This document shows positions 22,855 to 33,749 of a DNA stretch of 64,000 nt, piece by piece (position 1 is the first letter of the stretch; each line of letters begins with the position of its first letter). The DNA is from Tupaia tana (taxonomy: Eukaryota > Chordata > Mammalia > Scandentia > Tupaiidae). The position numbers and the translations under genes were made by a program. The stretch lies in assembly GCA_026018925.1 (NCBI GenBank), contig JAKSZU010000016.1, positions 60,021,575 to 60,085,574 of the forward strand. Reading direction: 5' to 3'. The notes below the pieces were generated by a model. It had not been told where the DNA came from. It searched no databases and saw only the letters and a program-made list of their open reading frames with translations.

Positions 22855-23447
22855 CCATTTGATCTCATTTCTCCACCATCACCACAAGGACAGGCCCAGG
22901 TGAGCCCACTGGAGAATAAGATCCAGAGCATAGAAGGGACAAAGTCACCCCAGTTGTTCCAATCAGGGCCATTACTCTCGCGGACAGGCATAGCTGGCCA
23001 CCTCAGAAATGGAGAGAACCCAATCAAGATCATCAGATCTGCCTGCTAACTTGATGCTGATTACAGAAGTGTGAGTGAACCCCACTAAGACCAGAAAAAC
23101 TGTCCAGCTGATCTGTAGACTTAATTTTTTTTTTGAGAGATTTTTGCTACGTGGTGTGTACACTTGCCGGAGAGACAGAGAGACAGAAAGCCAGAATTCA
23201 TCCCCTGGGGGGTGAGTGGCCACACCACAATCCCTTTTCTGCTGTTCTCTTCTCTAGATTTTGGGCATGCACCACCATATGCCTGATGTGAGTCTCAAGC
23301 TGCCAGGTCTGGGATTCGAAACACATAGGAGTCCAGCAACGTAACCATTATGCCACCTGCTGGTCACACAGACTTATTATTTTAAGCTACTGAATTTTGG
23401 AATAGTTTGTTACACAGCATTATTGTGATAATAACTAACTGATGCCG
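22855..23447 (+). mobile_element. MLT1-like MaLR LTR, split by SINE-A
   Basis: The right part (TTTTAAGCTACTGAATTTTGG then GTTACACAGCATT) is the characteristic MLT1 3' end. The left part runs to about 23,120. A minus-strand SINE-A (23127-23368) interrupts it. Confidence 0.65.
23127..23368 (-). mobile_element. SINE-A copy in MLT1-like LTR
   Basis: Flanked by similar AGACTTAAT and AGACTTATT. Full head at the right. Confidence 0.8.
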
Positions 23448-23573
23448 GTGTATATGGGCTAGCAGTAACTCTTGCCTCACTTTGATTTTACAAAAATCTG
23501 CAAATTGAAAGGGGAGTGCATCCAAGTGGAAATGCTCCACAGAAGAATCTGGCCTGAGAGCCACATTTCCTAC

Positions 23574-23727
23574 CCCAATGACATAGCGAATGACCCCCGC
23601 TCTGTCTGCCTCAGGGATGACATCCTCATATTCCAAGCGATCGTCAAACTTTTGTCCATCTGTGATGACAACTAGGATCTTTAGCGCATTCTTCCGGGCT
23701 CCACTGGCACTGTGAAATAGTTCTCTT
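23574..23727 (-). CDS. ITGAM: ITGAM exon 8, I domain with MIDAS aspartate
   Basis: 154 nt, codons 235-286. It reads VRELFHSASGARKNALKILV, then VITDGQKFDDRLEYE and VIPEADRAGVIRYVIG. Asp258 of the precursor (242 in mature human numbering) in VITDG is the last MIDAS residue. The acceptor is CACAG. It ends in phase 0 before gtagga. Confidence 0.97.
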
Positions 23728-23763
23728 CTGTGAAGGGAAGAAGGATAAAGTCAAATGCAAGGG

Positions 23764-24045
23764 GGATCAGCAGTTGGCGTAATGGCTATGTCACTGAATT
23801 CCTATGTGGCCGACCGCGGTTCGCATCCCGGACCTGGTGGCTTAAACTCGCGCCGGGCATGTGTGCAAGTGTGTCCAAGATCCCGAGAGGAGAATGGAGG
23901 AGAAGGGATTGCGGTGTGGTCATCCTCCCTGGGGGGGGGGGGGGGGTGATTTCTCGCTTTCTGTCTCTCTGTCTCTCTCTGTCTGGCAAGCACACGTGCC
24001 CTATAGCAAAAACCTCTCCTAAATAAATAAATAAATAAAACAAAT
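23764..24045 (+). mobile_element. SINE-A copy next to exon 8
   Basis: 37 bp from the exon 8 acceptor. It carries a 15-G run in the body (about 23932-23946) and an AAATAAATAAATAAATAAAA tail. Confidence 0.85.
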
Positions 24046-24240
24046 GCAAGGATACAGAGATGATATTAATGTTACGGAGAAAATGTCAGCAGAGTCAAAC
24101 ATAAATATGGCTGGACTCTGTCTAGGAGGGGCTCAGGGGAGACTGAGACTCAACTGAGATGTGACCGCTCCAAGACCTAGACAGACAGTAGAGAACGGGA
24201 GAAGGGTGGAAGAAAAGGAAGTCTTCACGTCCTTTTATAC

Positions 24241-24425
24241 TTTCGGAGAGTTTAACTTTTAATGTTATATATTTTGAGTGTTATAACTATTATATCTGTA
24301 TAGTTATAATATTTATAATAATATTTGAATGTCTATAATATATTTATAATATTAAAATATAATAAATATTTATAATATAATAAATATCATAAATAGTATT
24401 CTAATATTACATTTCTAATATTATA
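24241..24425. repeat. AT-rich low-complexity region
   Basis: Repeats of TATAATA and ATTTATAAT without a clear period. Confidence 0.8.
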
Positions 24426-24429
24426 ACTT

Positions 24430-24686
24430 CCTCTTTTTTTTAGAGGTTTTTGCCTTAGAGCACGTGCCCTCACTGAAGAGACAGAGAGAAACAGAAAATG
24501 AGAAATCTCCTTCCCCCAGGGAGGATGGCCACACCACAATCCCTTCTCCTCATCCTCCTTCTGGGATCTTAGGGTCGCACCCACACATGCCCAGTGTGAG
24601 TTTCAAGCCACCAGGTCTGGGATTTGAACTGCCGTCAGCTATGTGAGAGTCCAGAGATACAACAACTATGCCATCTGTTGGTCCCA
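24430..24686 (-). mobile_element. SINE-A copy
   Basis: Minus orientation. TATTATAACTTCCTCTTT and TATTATAACTTCCTTTTT on the two sides give the target duplication. Confidence 0.85.
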
Positions 24687-24734
24687 AATATTATAACTTC
24701 CTTTTTTATGTTGTTTAAAACAAAATAAACCATG

Positions 24735-24823
24735 GGACTGGCAGTTGGTGTGGTGGTAAGGGTGCTGGACTTCCACATGACTGACCGAGGTTCAAGTCCC
24801 AAACCTGGCAGCTGGCTTTCTCA

Positions 24824-24889
<66 letters not shown>

Positions 24890-24958
24890 GCCCCTCTCTG
24901 GTAGAATTAAAATAAATAAATAAAGTTAAAATAAATAAATAAATAAAACAAAATAAAC
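24735..24958 (+). mobile_element. SINE-B with long (CT)n
   Basis: The CT-rich part is expanded to about 60 bp (24826-24887). The tail is AAATAAATAAATAAA. Confidence 0.85.
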
Positions 24959-24959
24959 C

Positions 24960-25385
24960 TAATTGGATCTTCATGGAACCTCTCTTGGAACACTGCAACA
25001 GCTCAGGAGCTCCTCTTTCTGCACTTCTGCCCCGTTTTGACACTAGCCTCTCCACACACACACTGAAATTACCGAAGGAGACCTGGTGGTGTCTCCCCAC
25101 TGCTTACAACCTTCCATGGACCCCCCGCTGGCTGTAAAGTTGCCTTTGGTGACCTGGCCCCAACCAGTATTTCTAGCCTCCCCACAGCCTCCTTTCCCTC
25201 ACTTCTTCCCTTTACCTTAACCCCCAGCGTGTTTTATTCGTGAACGTATTACATATGGCCCTCTCCACACCTGGACTCATGTCGTTCTCCCCACTGGAAA
25301 CATTCTTTACCCCATCCGTGTTCGAACAACTGCCCTCATCCTTAAAGCCCTGCTAAAAATATCTTCTCCTGCCATCCCGAGTGGA
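24960..25385 (+). mobile_element. L2 3' end
   Basis: Reads like a diverged L2 3' end (TACAACCTTCCATGGACC, GGTGACCTGGCCCCAACC, then CTGGAAACATTCTTTACCCC). It stops about 13 bp from exon 7. Confidence 0.6.
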
Positions 25386-25397
25386 GGAAGAGCTCAC

Positions 25398-25543
25398 ACT
25401 ACTTTGCGGATTCCTGTGGCGGTGTGTGTCCTCCCAAACAGCTGTCGGATGGGCCTCACCAGCGATGCCGGGTTAGGGTTCTCCTTGAAATTACTGAAGG
25501 TGAAGTGAGTCCGGAAGTCTTCAGAGTACTGCATCAAAGAGAA
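25398..25543 (-). CDS. ITGAM: ITGAM exon 7, I domain with MIDAS threonine
   Basis: 146 nt, codons 187-234. It reads [19 protein letters not shown], then [20 protein letters not shown] and TGIRKV. The Thr225 of the precursor in GRTHT corresponds to the MIDAS threonine 209. The acceptor is CCCAG. It ends in phase 2 before gtgagc. Confidence 0.97.
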
Positions 25544-25975
25544 CTGGGAACCGTACCTGGTATTACAACCGAGACGGTCCTACCTCCCCTCTCGAACATC
25601 TGCCAGCAAGCCCTACACAGTTCTTGAAATGTTCCAGTCCCTGATTTCCTCCAGTACACCCCAAAGTCCTCTGGCTCACCACGACAGAGACCTGCCACTA
25701 GCTCCCACTTCTCAGTGCCGAAGCTCAGTCGGAGGTAACACATGGGCCTCATCTCCCATCCCAGCCTCTATTAATTACGCAAAGATTTCTGCTTCAGAAA
25801 GGGCTGAATAATGCTGAGACTGCATCCACAACAGGAAGAAGTATGAAAGAAAATCACAATGGATTGTCGATTTGGCAATGCCTGCCATCGAAGTAGGAGG
25901 GAAAGCGGCAGACTGGTTGCCATCTACCTGCCAGCTTGACACGGGCTACTCCCTAACCTACCCATCGGCCCTCAC

Positions 25976-26106
25976 CAAGGTTTTGGACTTCTCGAATTGA
26001 TCCATCACAGTGGAGACAAAGTCTTTCATCTGCTGAAATTCAGTGGGTTTGATGCTACCAGAGCCATCAATCAAGAAGGCGATGTCACTGTCCTGCCGAG
26101 GACACT
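25976..26106 (-). CDS. ITGAM: ITGAM exon 6, I domain N-terminus with DxSxS MIDAS motif
   Basis: 131 nt, codons 143-186. It reads [19 protein letters not shown], then [18 protein letters not shown] and SKTL. Asp156, Ser158 and Ser160 form the DxSxS cation-binding motif, in register with human CD11b. The acceptor is CCCCAG. It ends in phase 0 before gtgagg. Confidence 0.97.
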
Positions 26107-26218
26107 CTGGGGCAGAGGAATAAAAGAGTATAAATTTAGTAAGCAACTGGAAAGGTAGGGTTCATTGTTCTGCGTGTCTGCTCTCTGCAGGGCAATGAGA
26201 ATAAAAGACAAGATAGAG

Positions 26219-26400
26219 TCAGCGGGTGGCATGGTGGTTAAGGTATTGGACTTCCACAAGGCCGACTACAGTTTGAGTCCTAAACCTAGCAACTTACTTC
26301 TCATTTTCTGTATCTTTCTCTTTGTCTCTCTCCCTCTCTGTCTCTCTCTAGTTAAATTAAAAAATAATAATAAATAAAAATTAAATAAATAATTCTCTAA
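26219..26400 (+). mobile_element. SINE-B copy
   Basis: Head GTCAGCGGGTGGCATGG, CT part and AATAATAATAAATAAAAATT tail. Confidence 0.8.
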
Positions 26401-26487
26401 AAATATGTTTTAAAGAGGCAGACAAGTGTTAATCCCTTTTCCAAGCTAAATAAAACATAGAAAAAGTGATAAAAAAATTTTTTGGTG

Positions 26488-26745
26488 GGGCCAGCAGGTA
26501 GTTTAGTGGTTGTGGTGCTGGACTCCCACCTGGCTGACCACGGTTTGAGTCCCAGACCTGGTGGCTTGAAACTCCAGTTGGGTGCATGTGCATGAGTACC
26601 CAAAATCCCAAGAGGAGAATGAAAGAGAAGGGATTCCGGTGTAACCGTCCCCCTGGCAGGGGAAGAGTGGAGTGGGATTTCTCACTTTCTGTCTCTCTGT
26701 CTCTTTCAGCAAGTGCATGTCCCTATAGCAAAAACCTCTCTAATT
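26488..26745 (+). mobile_element. SINE-A copy
   Basis: Head GGGGCCAGCAGGTAG with B box GGTTTGAGTCCC. An extra G-rich insertion lies near 26655-26675. Confidence 0.8.
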
Positions 26746-26779
26746 TAGACCAAAGAAGTCAGCCAAAGCAGTGATATTG

Positions 26780-27902
26780 ACTAGATCATGAAGAATGCTA
26801 GTTTGCCAGAAATGCAAAGGGAGGAAAAATGACAGAAAAAGAAATGGCACGTGTGGTGGATGGTAGGCCGGATGTGCTCCCAGTACCAAGTCCACTTTCT
26901 CTCCTCCATCTGCTCTGGGGCCCAGGAGGTCTACCTGTAGGGGCCACGTCAACAGTGTTCTTTGCCCTCTGCTTCTAGCTGGATTTGGCCAATGAGAAGA
27001 CTCGACATGAGAATGGAGGGAGAGAGGAGTGAGCTTAGGGTTCTCCGCTTGGCTCCCTCCCTTTGGGGTTGCTCTGGGCCAGCTGTCCTTGGCAGAAGAC
27101 CACTGCTCCTCTCAAGGAAGCCTGCTCCACACGAGCCTCTCTCCTGGATTCTGGTGACTTCTCCGTATTTCATCAGCCTACGGGCAGCGACAGGTCTATT
27201 ACTACTCACCCTGAGTTCCTGGACTATCCCTTAAGGTTTCCTTAAATCCCGCCATGTCTTTAAAATTAGTGCCTTTGAAAAGAAACACTTCTCACATTGT
27301 TCTAGTTGGAAGAGGCCAGAAGGTGGTGCCGTGGAAAAGGTGACACTCTGCAAAGCTGACCCACATTTGGACAATTGTCTTGGACATTTTAAATGGCTTT
27401 TCTCATGTCATTTTTTTTGTGTGGAACTGTTTCCAAAGTAGATAGGATTCTTGAAAGAATCCTATTAAGAAGTTCGGTGGTGAGGAGAGAGAACAGAAGA
27501 TGAGGAGGAGACAGGGAGAAGGAAGATTGCTTTGTTACTATTCATTTGGGTGGTTGATTGTTTTTAAGATATAGGATGCATAAGAATGTTTACATTCAGA
27601 GGAGAAGTAGACACTAAAGCTCCTGGAGAGAATGAGTGATTGAAGATGTGGGCCCCTTAGTTGATGCCTGAGAGACCCTTGAGCACCCAGATGGAAGAAT
27701 TAGTCACAGAAAGAAGGAAGGACGCAGCTTCCTCTAAAACCAGTGAGAAAGTGCCAAGGAAAATGCCATTATTGAAATTTGGACAAGGAGAAGGGGAGAG
27801 TGGAGGGAGCTCATGCCTGGAAACATTTGCTTTCTCTGTGAAGGAAGGAAGGTTATCTGTCGAGGGTGAAAAATAGAAGACCAGAACTTGAGAAAGAAAA
27901 CA
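26780..27902. other. Intron 5 stretch with possible ancient LTR-like repeat
   Basis: 26955-27250 (GGATTTGGCCAATGAGAAGA and a CT-rich end) resembles an old dispersed repeat I cannot name with confidence. The rest shows nothing recognisable. Confidence 0.35.
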
Positions 27903-28185
27903 TCCAGCAGGTAGTGTGGAGGTTAAGGTGACTGGATTCCACATGCCTGATTCTAGGGTTCGAATCCCAGACCTGGTGGCTTAAAAACACACTAGGCACA
28001 TGTGCATAAGTGCCCAGAATCCCAAAAGGAGAATGGAAGAGAAAGGATTGTGGCATGGCCATCCCCCCCAGGGAGGGTCCTCATTTTCCCTCTGTCTATC
28101 TCTCTCTCTCTCTCTGCTGAGTGCACACACTCTATAGGAAAAAAAAAAAAAAAAAAAAAAAAAAAGGAAGGAAGGAAGGAAAAAA
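27903..28185 (+). mobile_element. SINE-A/C-like copy with 27-A tail
   Basis: Head lacks its first bases. B box GGTTCGAATCCC. Long A-run at 28139-28166, then GGAAGGAAGG. Confidence 0.8.
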
Positions 28186-28496
28186 AAAACTATAAAAGGG
28201 AGCAATATCTGCCTTTGGTTCCAGAACCATCTTGGAGACAAGCAAAAAGATGGCCAAGCAGTTGGAAAAAGCAAAGGAAGAAAGCAGCCTGGAAGAGTCA
28301 CTCGCTCACTCTCTCTTTCAATAATCAACAAATGTTTAGGGAATAGGAGTATAGTAGGCAGTCACCTAGATGATCCCTAAGATTCCCAACTCCTGGCAAC
28401 AACACCCTAGCATAATCCTCTCCCTTGAGTATGAGCTGAATTTTTTGATTCACTTCAAAGGACTAGAATATGGCAGAAGTAATGATATTACTTCTT

Positions 28497-28650
28497 TTTT
28501 AAAATTTTAAATTTGACCAAAGAGAGACAGAGTGAGAGAGAGCAAGAGAGACAGAAAGTAAGAAAGCAAGCCACCAGGTCCAGGATTTGAACCATGGTTG
28601 GCCATGTGAGATTCCAGCACCCTTAACCACCACACTACCTGCCGGCCCCA
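28497..28650 (-). mobile_element. SINE-B copy
   Basis: Minus orientation with GAGAGAGAGCAAGAGAGACAG. TATTACTTCT and TGTTACTTCT flank it. Confidence 0.8.
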
Positions 28651-28679
28651 TGACATGTTACTTCTAAGATTAGATTATA

Positions 28680-28977
28680 AAAAGATTCTAACTTCGGGAC
28701 CAGCAGTTAGCGTAATGGCTATGTCGCTGGACTCCCACGTAGTCGACCGCGGTTTGAGTCCCGGACCCGGCGGCTTAAACTCACGCCGGGCGCGTGTGCG
28801 TGCGTGCCCAAGATCCCGAGAGGAGAATGGAGGAGAAGGGATTGCGGCGTGGCCATCCCCCCTGGGGGGTGATTTCCTGCTTTCTGTCTCTCTGTCTCTC
28901 TCTGTCTGTCTGGCGAGCGCACGTGCCCTATAGCAAAAACCTCTCCAAAAAAAAAAAAAAAAAGATTCTAACTTCTA
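28680..28977 (+). mobile_element. Young SINE-A with target duplication
   Basis: AAAGATTCTAACTTC on both sides. CpG-rich head. Confidence 0.93.
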
Positions 28978-29002
28978 CATTAGGTTCCCATTCTGCTTTG
29001 CT

Positions 29003-29014
29003 TTGCTTTTATTT

Positions 29015-29050
<36 letters not shown>

Positions 29051-29245
29051 TTATTAAAGACAAGGTCTCACAGTGTCATAACCCCCCTGTCTCAGCCTCT
29101 CAGTGGCTAGGATTACAGGTGTGCACCACAACTCTTGACTTTCAGGTCAGCTGAGAATTGAATCCAGGCCTCCCATGTGGCCTCAGCCTACAGAGTAGCA
29201 GCATTTCAACAGCAGCATGGCACTTCAGCTGGGCCCCAGCTACGA
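29003..29245 (-). mobile_element. 7SL-derived (Alu-like) SINE, antisense
   Basis: Reverse complement reads like the Alu/7SL region: GGTGCACACCTGTAATCC, then GAGAGGCTGAG, then GTGAGACCTTGTCT. A T-rich (TTTA)n stretch at 29005-29053 is its tail. The part beyond 29,150 is not Alu-like. 7SL SINEs are limited to Euarchontoglires, so this helps place the host. Confidence 0.65.
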
Positions 29246-29530
29246 TTTCATAAGCTGCTCTTTCAAGAAACCCATGTAGTGAGCAACTGAGAGAGGCCTT
29301 CAGCCAACAACCAGTGAGAAACTGAGGCCCTCAGTTCAGCGAGCACATGAAGAATTTGGAAGTAGGCCTTTCCCCAGTCAAGCCTTCAGATGAGACCATA
29401 GCCCTGGTTGGACAACTCTACTTCAGTGTCATGAGAGACCCTGAGACAGAGGCACCTGGTTAAACCACGCCCAGATTCCTGACTTACAGAAACTTTGAGA
29501 TAATAAATGTTGTTTTAAGCTGCTAAATTC

Positions 29531-30060
29531 GGGGATTGTTTGTTAAACAACCATAGATACACATGTACACAGCAGTAAACAAACGAGACGATATCCCTGC
29601 TCTCATAGAAACCACATCACCAAAAAAGGACAGGTAAGAAAAATAAAATATGAATATGTGAATGTGAAGAAGGTAAATAGGGTAGTGCAAAAGGGAGTGA
29701 TGGTGGGAATGATTAGAAGGCCCACACAGGAAAGGCTTCTTCAGAGGTGACATTTGAGCTGAGGTGACAATAATGGGTTGTCAGACCAGCACAGGAAGTC
29801 CAGTCAGGCTAAAGGAATAGGAAGTGCAAAGGCCCTGAGGCGGGGCAGCTGAGCCTGACCCTTGGAGAGGAAGGGCAGTCAGAGCAGTGGGGCTCAGCGA
29901 CTGAGGGGGGAGGGAGGAACTTAGAGGTTAGCAAAGGCCGCACCATTCGCAGCACCAAAAGCTATAGTGGGGAGATCCAGGCACTTACTCTAAGGACAAC
30001 AGCTGGGATTTCTGTGGGGTCGGTTGACCTGTCCCCTTCTCATAAAAGTGAGTAACTACT
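29531..30060. other. Intron 5 unique stretch
   Basis: 29,780-29,890 has text typical of an ancient mammalian dispersed repeat (AAGTGCAAAGGCCCTGAGGC) whose family I cannot fix. The rest is unremarkable. Confidence 0.4.
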
Positions 30061-30361
30061 AAGTGGGAGACTTTTTTTTTTTTTTTTTTTTTGAGAGGTT
30101 TTTCGCTATAGGGCGCGTGCGCTCGCCAGACAGACAGAGAGAGACATAGAGACAGAAAGCGAGAAATCACCCCCCAGGGGGGATGGTCACGCCGCAATCC
30201 CTTCTCCTCCATTCTCCTCTCGGGATCTTGGGCACGCACGCACACGCGCCCAGCGTGAGTTGTAAGCCACCGGGTCCGAGACGCGAACCGCGGTCGACTA
30301 CGTGGGAGTCCAGCGACATAGCCATTACGCTAACTGCTGGTTCCCTAAGTGGGAGACTTTT
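30058..30361 (-). mobile_element. Young SINE-A with target duplication
   Basis: TAAGTGGGAGACTTTTT is present on both sides, 18 T after the left copy. 184 bp from the exon 5 donor. Confidence 0.93.
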
Positions 30362-30544
30362 TTAAAGTGTGAGACCCTAGCACCTCCCCTAGATTCTCTC
30401 TTTAATGGAACCCAGTTTCCCCTGCCACCCCAGTTTCTGCACCTAGACCTCTAAGTCATCCCTTAGATCATGAGCCGTCCCAGTCCTGCCCTGCACCCTC
30501 CAGTCCCAGAGGCCTGCCTATAACCTCTCCCCAAAGTGACCTGC

Positions 30545-30662
30545 CTCTGAGGGTCTCTGGGATCCTCTGGGGCTGTCTCCGTAGGCTGGAGTCAAACAGG
30601 AAGCAGAAGCCATTCACGTATGTGTTCTCCTTGCAAGTTTGATGCACGGTGGGGCCACAGGC
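30545..30662 (-). CDS. ITGAM: ITGAM exon 5, propeller before the I domain (GC donor)
   Basis: 118 nt, codons 104-142 plus one base. It reads ACGPTVHQTCKENTYVNGF, then CFLFDSSLRRQPQRIPETLR. The reading frame and exon 6 (AG TGT CCT, giving E-C-P) fix the end at CTCAGAG|gcaggt, a GC donor. The only nearby GT, four bases on, would shift the frame. The acceptor is CTTAG. Confidence 0.95.
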
Positions 30663-30806
30663 CTAAGGACAGAATGGGCTGGTGGGAGGGGCTACCCCTG
30701 ATCCCTCCCATTCTCCCTCTCCAGCACCTCCACACCCCCTGCTCCAGCCTTGCAGCCCCAGGACCCCCTCCTCCCTCAGGATCCTCCTATGACAGGGGCA
30801 ACTCAC

Positions 30807-30877
30807 CAGCAGCTGGGAGGGGTTGGTGGTAGTTGCCAGGGACAGGCCTAGGGACATGTTCACAGCTTCTGGAGGGA
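30807..30877 (-). CDS. ITGAM: ITGAM exon 4, propeller
   Basis: 71 nt, codons 80-103. It completes a split valine, then PPEAVNMSLGLSLATTTNP and SQLL. NMS is an N-glycosylation sequon shared with human CD11b. The acceptor is CTTCAG and the donor CTGCTG|gtgag. Confidence 0.97.
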
Positions 30878-31126
30878 CTGAAGAGATAGTAACACACATG
30901 GTCACCATCAGGAGGCTGTATAAGAGCTGTCACCTCAACCTGGGTGACAGGTGATGGGGGCTGTAGGAGTACAGGGATGGGTGGGGAGGTCTAGAGAGGG
31001 TCAGGAAGCCTGTCTGAGGGAGAGGGTCAGCAGACAGAGCTGAAGCTGGGCAGCGGGAGTCCTGTGTCCTCTCAGGCCCTGGAATTAGGTGCCTGGCCCT
31101 GGGACCCAGGAGGGGCAGTGACTCAC

Positions 31127-31230
31127 CCTGCAGTTGGATGGGCTCACATTTGGTCGTGCTGTAGTCACACTGGTAGAGGCCACCTGTTTGATTAGGGGCC
31201 TTTATCTCCTGGGGGGCTCCAACCACCACC
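31127..31230 (-). CDS. ITGAM: ITGAM exon 3, propeller blade 1
   Basis: 104 nt, codons 45-79. It reads VVVGAPQEIKAPNQTGGLYQ then CDYSTTKCEPIQLQ. VVVGAP is the first FG-GAP-like core. The acceptor is TGCAG and the donor CAGG|gtgag. Confidence 0.97.
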
Positions 31231-31414
31231 CTGCAGGAAGAAGTGGAAATAGAAGATCTCTGACATGTGGGAGAGAGGGAGGCCATAGAAGGATTTCTAC
31301 TACCCAGAGAAAACTGGGAACTCTCACATGGATTCCTGAATTCCCACAAACAGGAAGAAGAATTAGCAAAGGAAAAATGGGGAAATTTTAAATCTCAAAA
31401 TGAGAAAGGCCTTT

Positions 31415-31680
31415 CTTTCTTTTTTTTAGAGAGAGATTTTTTGCTATAGGATGCGTGTACTCGCTGGAGAGACAGAGGGAGACACAGTGACAGAAAGCAA
31501 GAAATCACCCCTGCGGTGGGGTGAGCACACCACAATCCCTTCTCCTCCATTGTCTTGGGATTTAGGACATGCATGCACATGCACTGGCATGAGTTTTAAG
31601 CTGCTGGGTCCAGGACTCAAACTGCAGTTGATGAAGTAGGAATCCAGTGGCATAATTATCATGTCATCTGCTGGTCCCAC
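31415..31680 (-). mobile_element. SINE-A copy
   Basis: Minus orientation. GAAAGGCCTTTCTTTC before and GGGAAAGGCTTTTCT after suggest a target duplication. Confidence 0.8.
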
Positions 31681-31737
31681 AAGGGAAAGGCTTTTCTAAA
31701 AATAACACAGAAGTCATTTAAAATGATAAATTTGGGG

Positions 31738-31960
31738 GACCAGCAGTTAGAGTAATGGCTATGTCGCTGAACTCCCATGTAGTTGACCACAGTTCAAGTC
31801 CCAGACCGGTGGCTTAAACTCACACCATGGTGCAGCATGGCCATCCCCCCGGGGGGGGTGATTTCTTGCTTTCTGTCTCTCTGTCTCTCTCTGTCTTTCT
31901 GGCGAGCGCACGCGCCCTATAGCAAAACACCTCTCTGGAAAAAAAAAAAAAAAAAGATCA
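31738..31960 (+). mobile_element. SINE-A with internal deletion
   Basis: About 60 bp of body is missing after CTCACACCATGGTG. The 3' end and a 16-A tail are intact. Confidence 0.8.
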
Positions 31961-31967
31961 ATTTGGG

Positions 31968-32057
31968 CCAGCCCCATGGCTTAGCAGTTAAGAGAGCTGG
32001 ATCTCGCATGGCCAGCTGTGTGGTTCAAGTCCCAGACCCAACAACTTGAAAAACACA

Positions 32058-32095
<38 letters not shown>

Positions 32096-32225
32096 AAAAA
32101 ATTCCATCAGGATGGAGAAATGAAGAGAAGGAATTCAGGCATGACCACACCTCATTGGAGGTACTTTCTTCCTCTTCCTCTCTCTCTCTAGTGAGCAAAT
32201 GCACCCTTTGACAAAATTTTTTAAA
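31968..32225 (+). mobile_element. SINE-C with (GT)n
   Basis: The body contains a 33-bp GT run (32060-32092). Confidence 0.8.
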
Positions 32226-32455
32226 AAGGAAAAAATAAATTCAACCATGCAGTCATTTTAAATGTCTGTATATGAACTACCATAAGCAAAATCAAGACAA
32301 AGATTAACCACTCATATCCCAGACTACTTCTCTCGATATAATTAAAGTTCCTCAAACCAGTAAGGGAAAAAAATGGAAAAATGGTCAAGAGATAAGGGGA
32401 AAAAAATGCTCACAGAAATGGAAATACAGTGCTTATAAAAACAGAAAATAATTGG

Positions 32456-32960
32456 CCCAGGAGGCGGCATGGAGGTTAAGGGTTGGATCCTACCATGCAA
32501 TGCTAGTCCCTGACACGGTAGCTTGAAAATACACTGGGTGGGACCAACAGATGGCATAAAGGTTATGTTGCTGGACTCCCACATGGTTGATCATGGTTCG
32601 AGTCCTAGACCTGGTGGCTTAAAACTTATACCGGGTGCATGAGCATGCATGCCCAAAATCCTAGGAGGAGAATGAAGAGAAGGGATTACACCATGGCCAT
32701 CCCCTTGGGGAGTGATTTCTCACTTTCTGTCTGTCTCTGTCTCTCTGGTGAGCACATGCGCCCTATAGCAAAAACATCTCTTAAAAAAAAAGAAAAAGAA
32801 AAGAAAAGAAAGCACACTGGGTGTACGTGCCCACAATCCTGAGAGAAGAATGGAGGACAAGGGATTATGGTGTGGCCCTCCCCCACAGGGGTGGAGGTGA
32901 TTTCTCTCTCTCTCCCCACAGCAAGTACATATGCCTATATTAGAACTTGAAAAAAAAAAA
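32456..32960 (+). mobile_element. SINE-C split by nested SINE-A
   Basis: Outer parts 32456-32540 and 32808-32960. The inner SINE-A lies at 32541-32800. ACACTGGGT occurs on both sides of the inner copy. Confidence 0.8.
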
Positions 32961-33331
32961 AATAAAAACCAAACTGAGATACCACGTCTCACCTACTCAA
33001 TTTGCAAAGATAATAAATTTGATAACACATTGGACTGGCAGATGGGTAGAGAAGTAGGTATTTTAATGTATTTCCTGTGCCAGTATAAACTGCCAGCATA
33101 AACTCTATAGAAGGTAATCTGGCAAAAATATATTAAAATTATATCCACCTGTACCTTTTGATCCAACTGTCCCAGTTCTAGGAATTCACTTCCAAGTATA
33201 CTTGCTCATGTATGTGCATACTGACGGCATTGTTCAGATAGCAGAAGTTTGGAAATAATGGAAGTGACTATTTGTTAGAGAATTATTTTATTTAACTGTA
33301 TTCATTGTCATTATTTATTTATTTTATTTAT

Positions 33332-33577
33332 TTTTGGAGAGGTTTTTGCTATAGGGTGCATGTACTCGCCAGAAAGACAGAGAGGGAGAAAGTGAGAAAT
33401 CACCCCCCGGGGGGGATGGCCACGCCACAATTCCTTCTCCTCCATTCTTCTCTTGGGATCTCGGGCACGCACGTACATGCGCCTGGCGTGAGTTTAAGCA
33501 CCAGGTTCGGGACTCAAACTATGGTTGACTACATGGGAGTCCAGTGACATAGCCACTATACCAACTGCTGGTCCCCA
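33332..33577 (-). mobile_element. SINE-A copy
   Basis: Minus orientation, full-length, with a TTATTTATTTTATTTATTTT tail. Confidence 0.85.
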
Positions 33578-33579
33578 TT

Positions 33580-33722
33580 TTATTTTATTCCTTTAATGTT
33601 GACCAGAGAGAAACAGAGAGAGAAGGTAAGTGAGAAAGCAAGCTGCCAGATCTGGGACTCGAACTGCAGTCAGCCACGTGGGAGTCCAGCTGCCTTAACC
33701 ACCACGACACCTGCCAGCCCCT
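33580..33722 (-). mobile_element. SINE-B copy
   Basis: Directly follows the previous SINE-A. Head at the right ends ACCTGCCAGCCCC. Confidence 0.8.
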
Positions 33723-33749
33723 AAATGTCTATTAAGAAGAGATGCAGTG

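Larger units (their letters stand above)
28365..29530 (+). mobile_element. MLT1-like MaLR LTR, broken by SINEs
   Basis: Begins near CTCCCTTGAGTATGAGCTG and ends with TTGTTTTAAGCTGCTAAAT at 29511. These are MLT1 landmarks on the + strand. A SINE-B, a SINE-A and a 7SL-type SINE lie inside. Confidence 0.6.

Noticed and set aside
30541..30545. Use of the GT four bases after the exon 5 end as the normal donor
   Set aside because: It would add four bases and shift the frame before the I domain; exon 6 requires phase 1.
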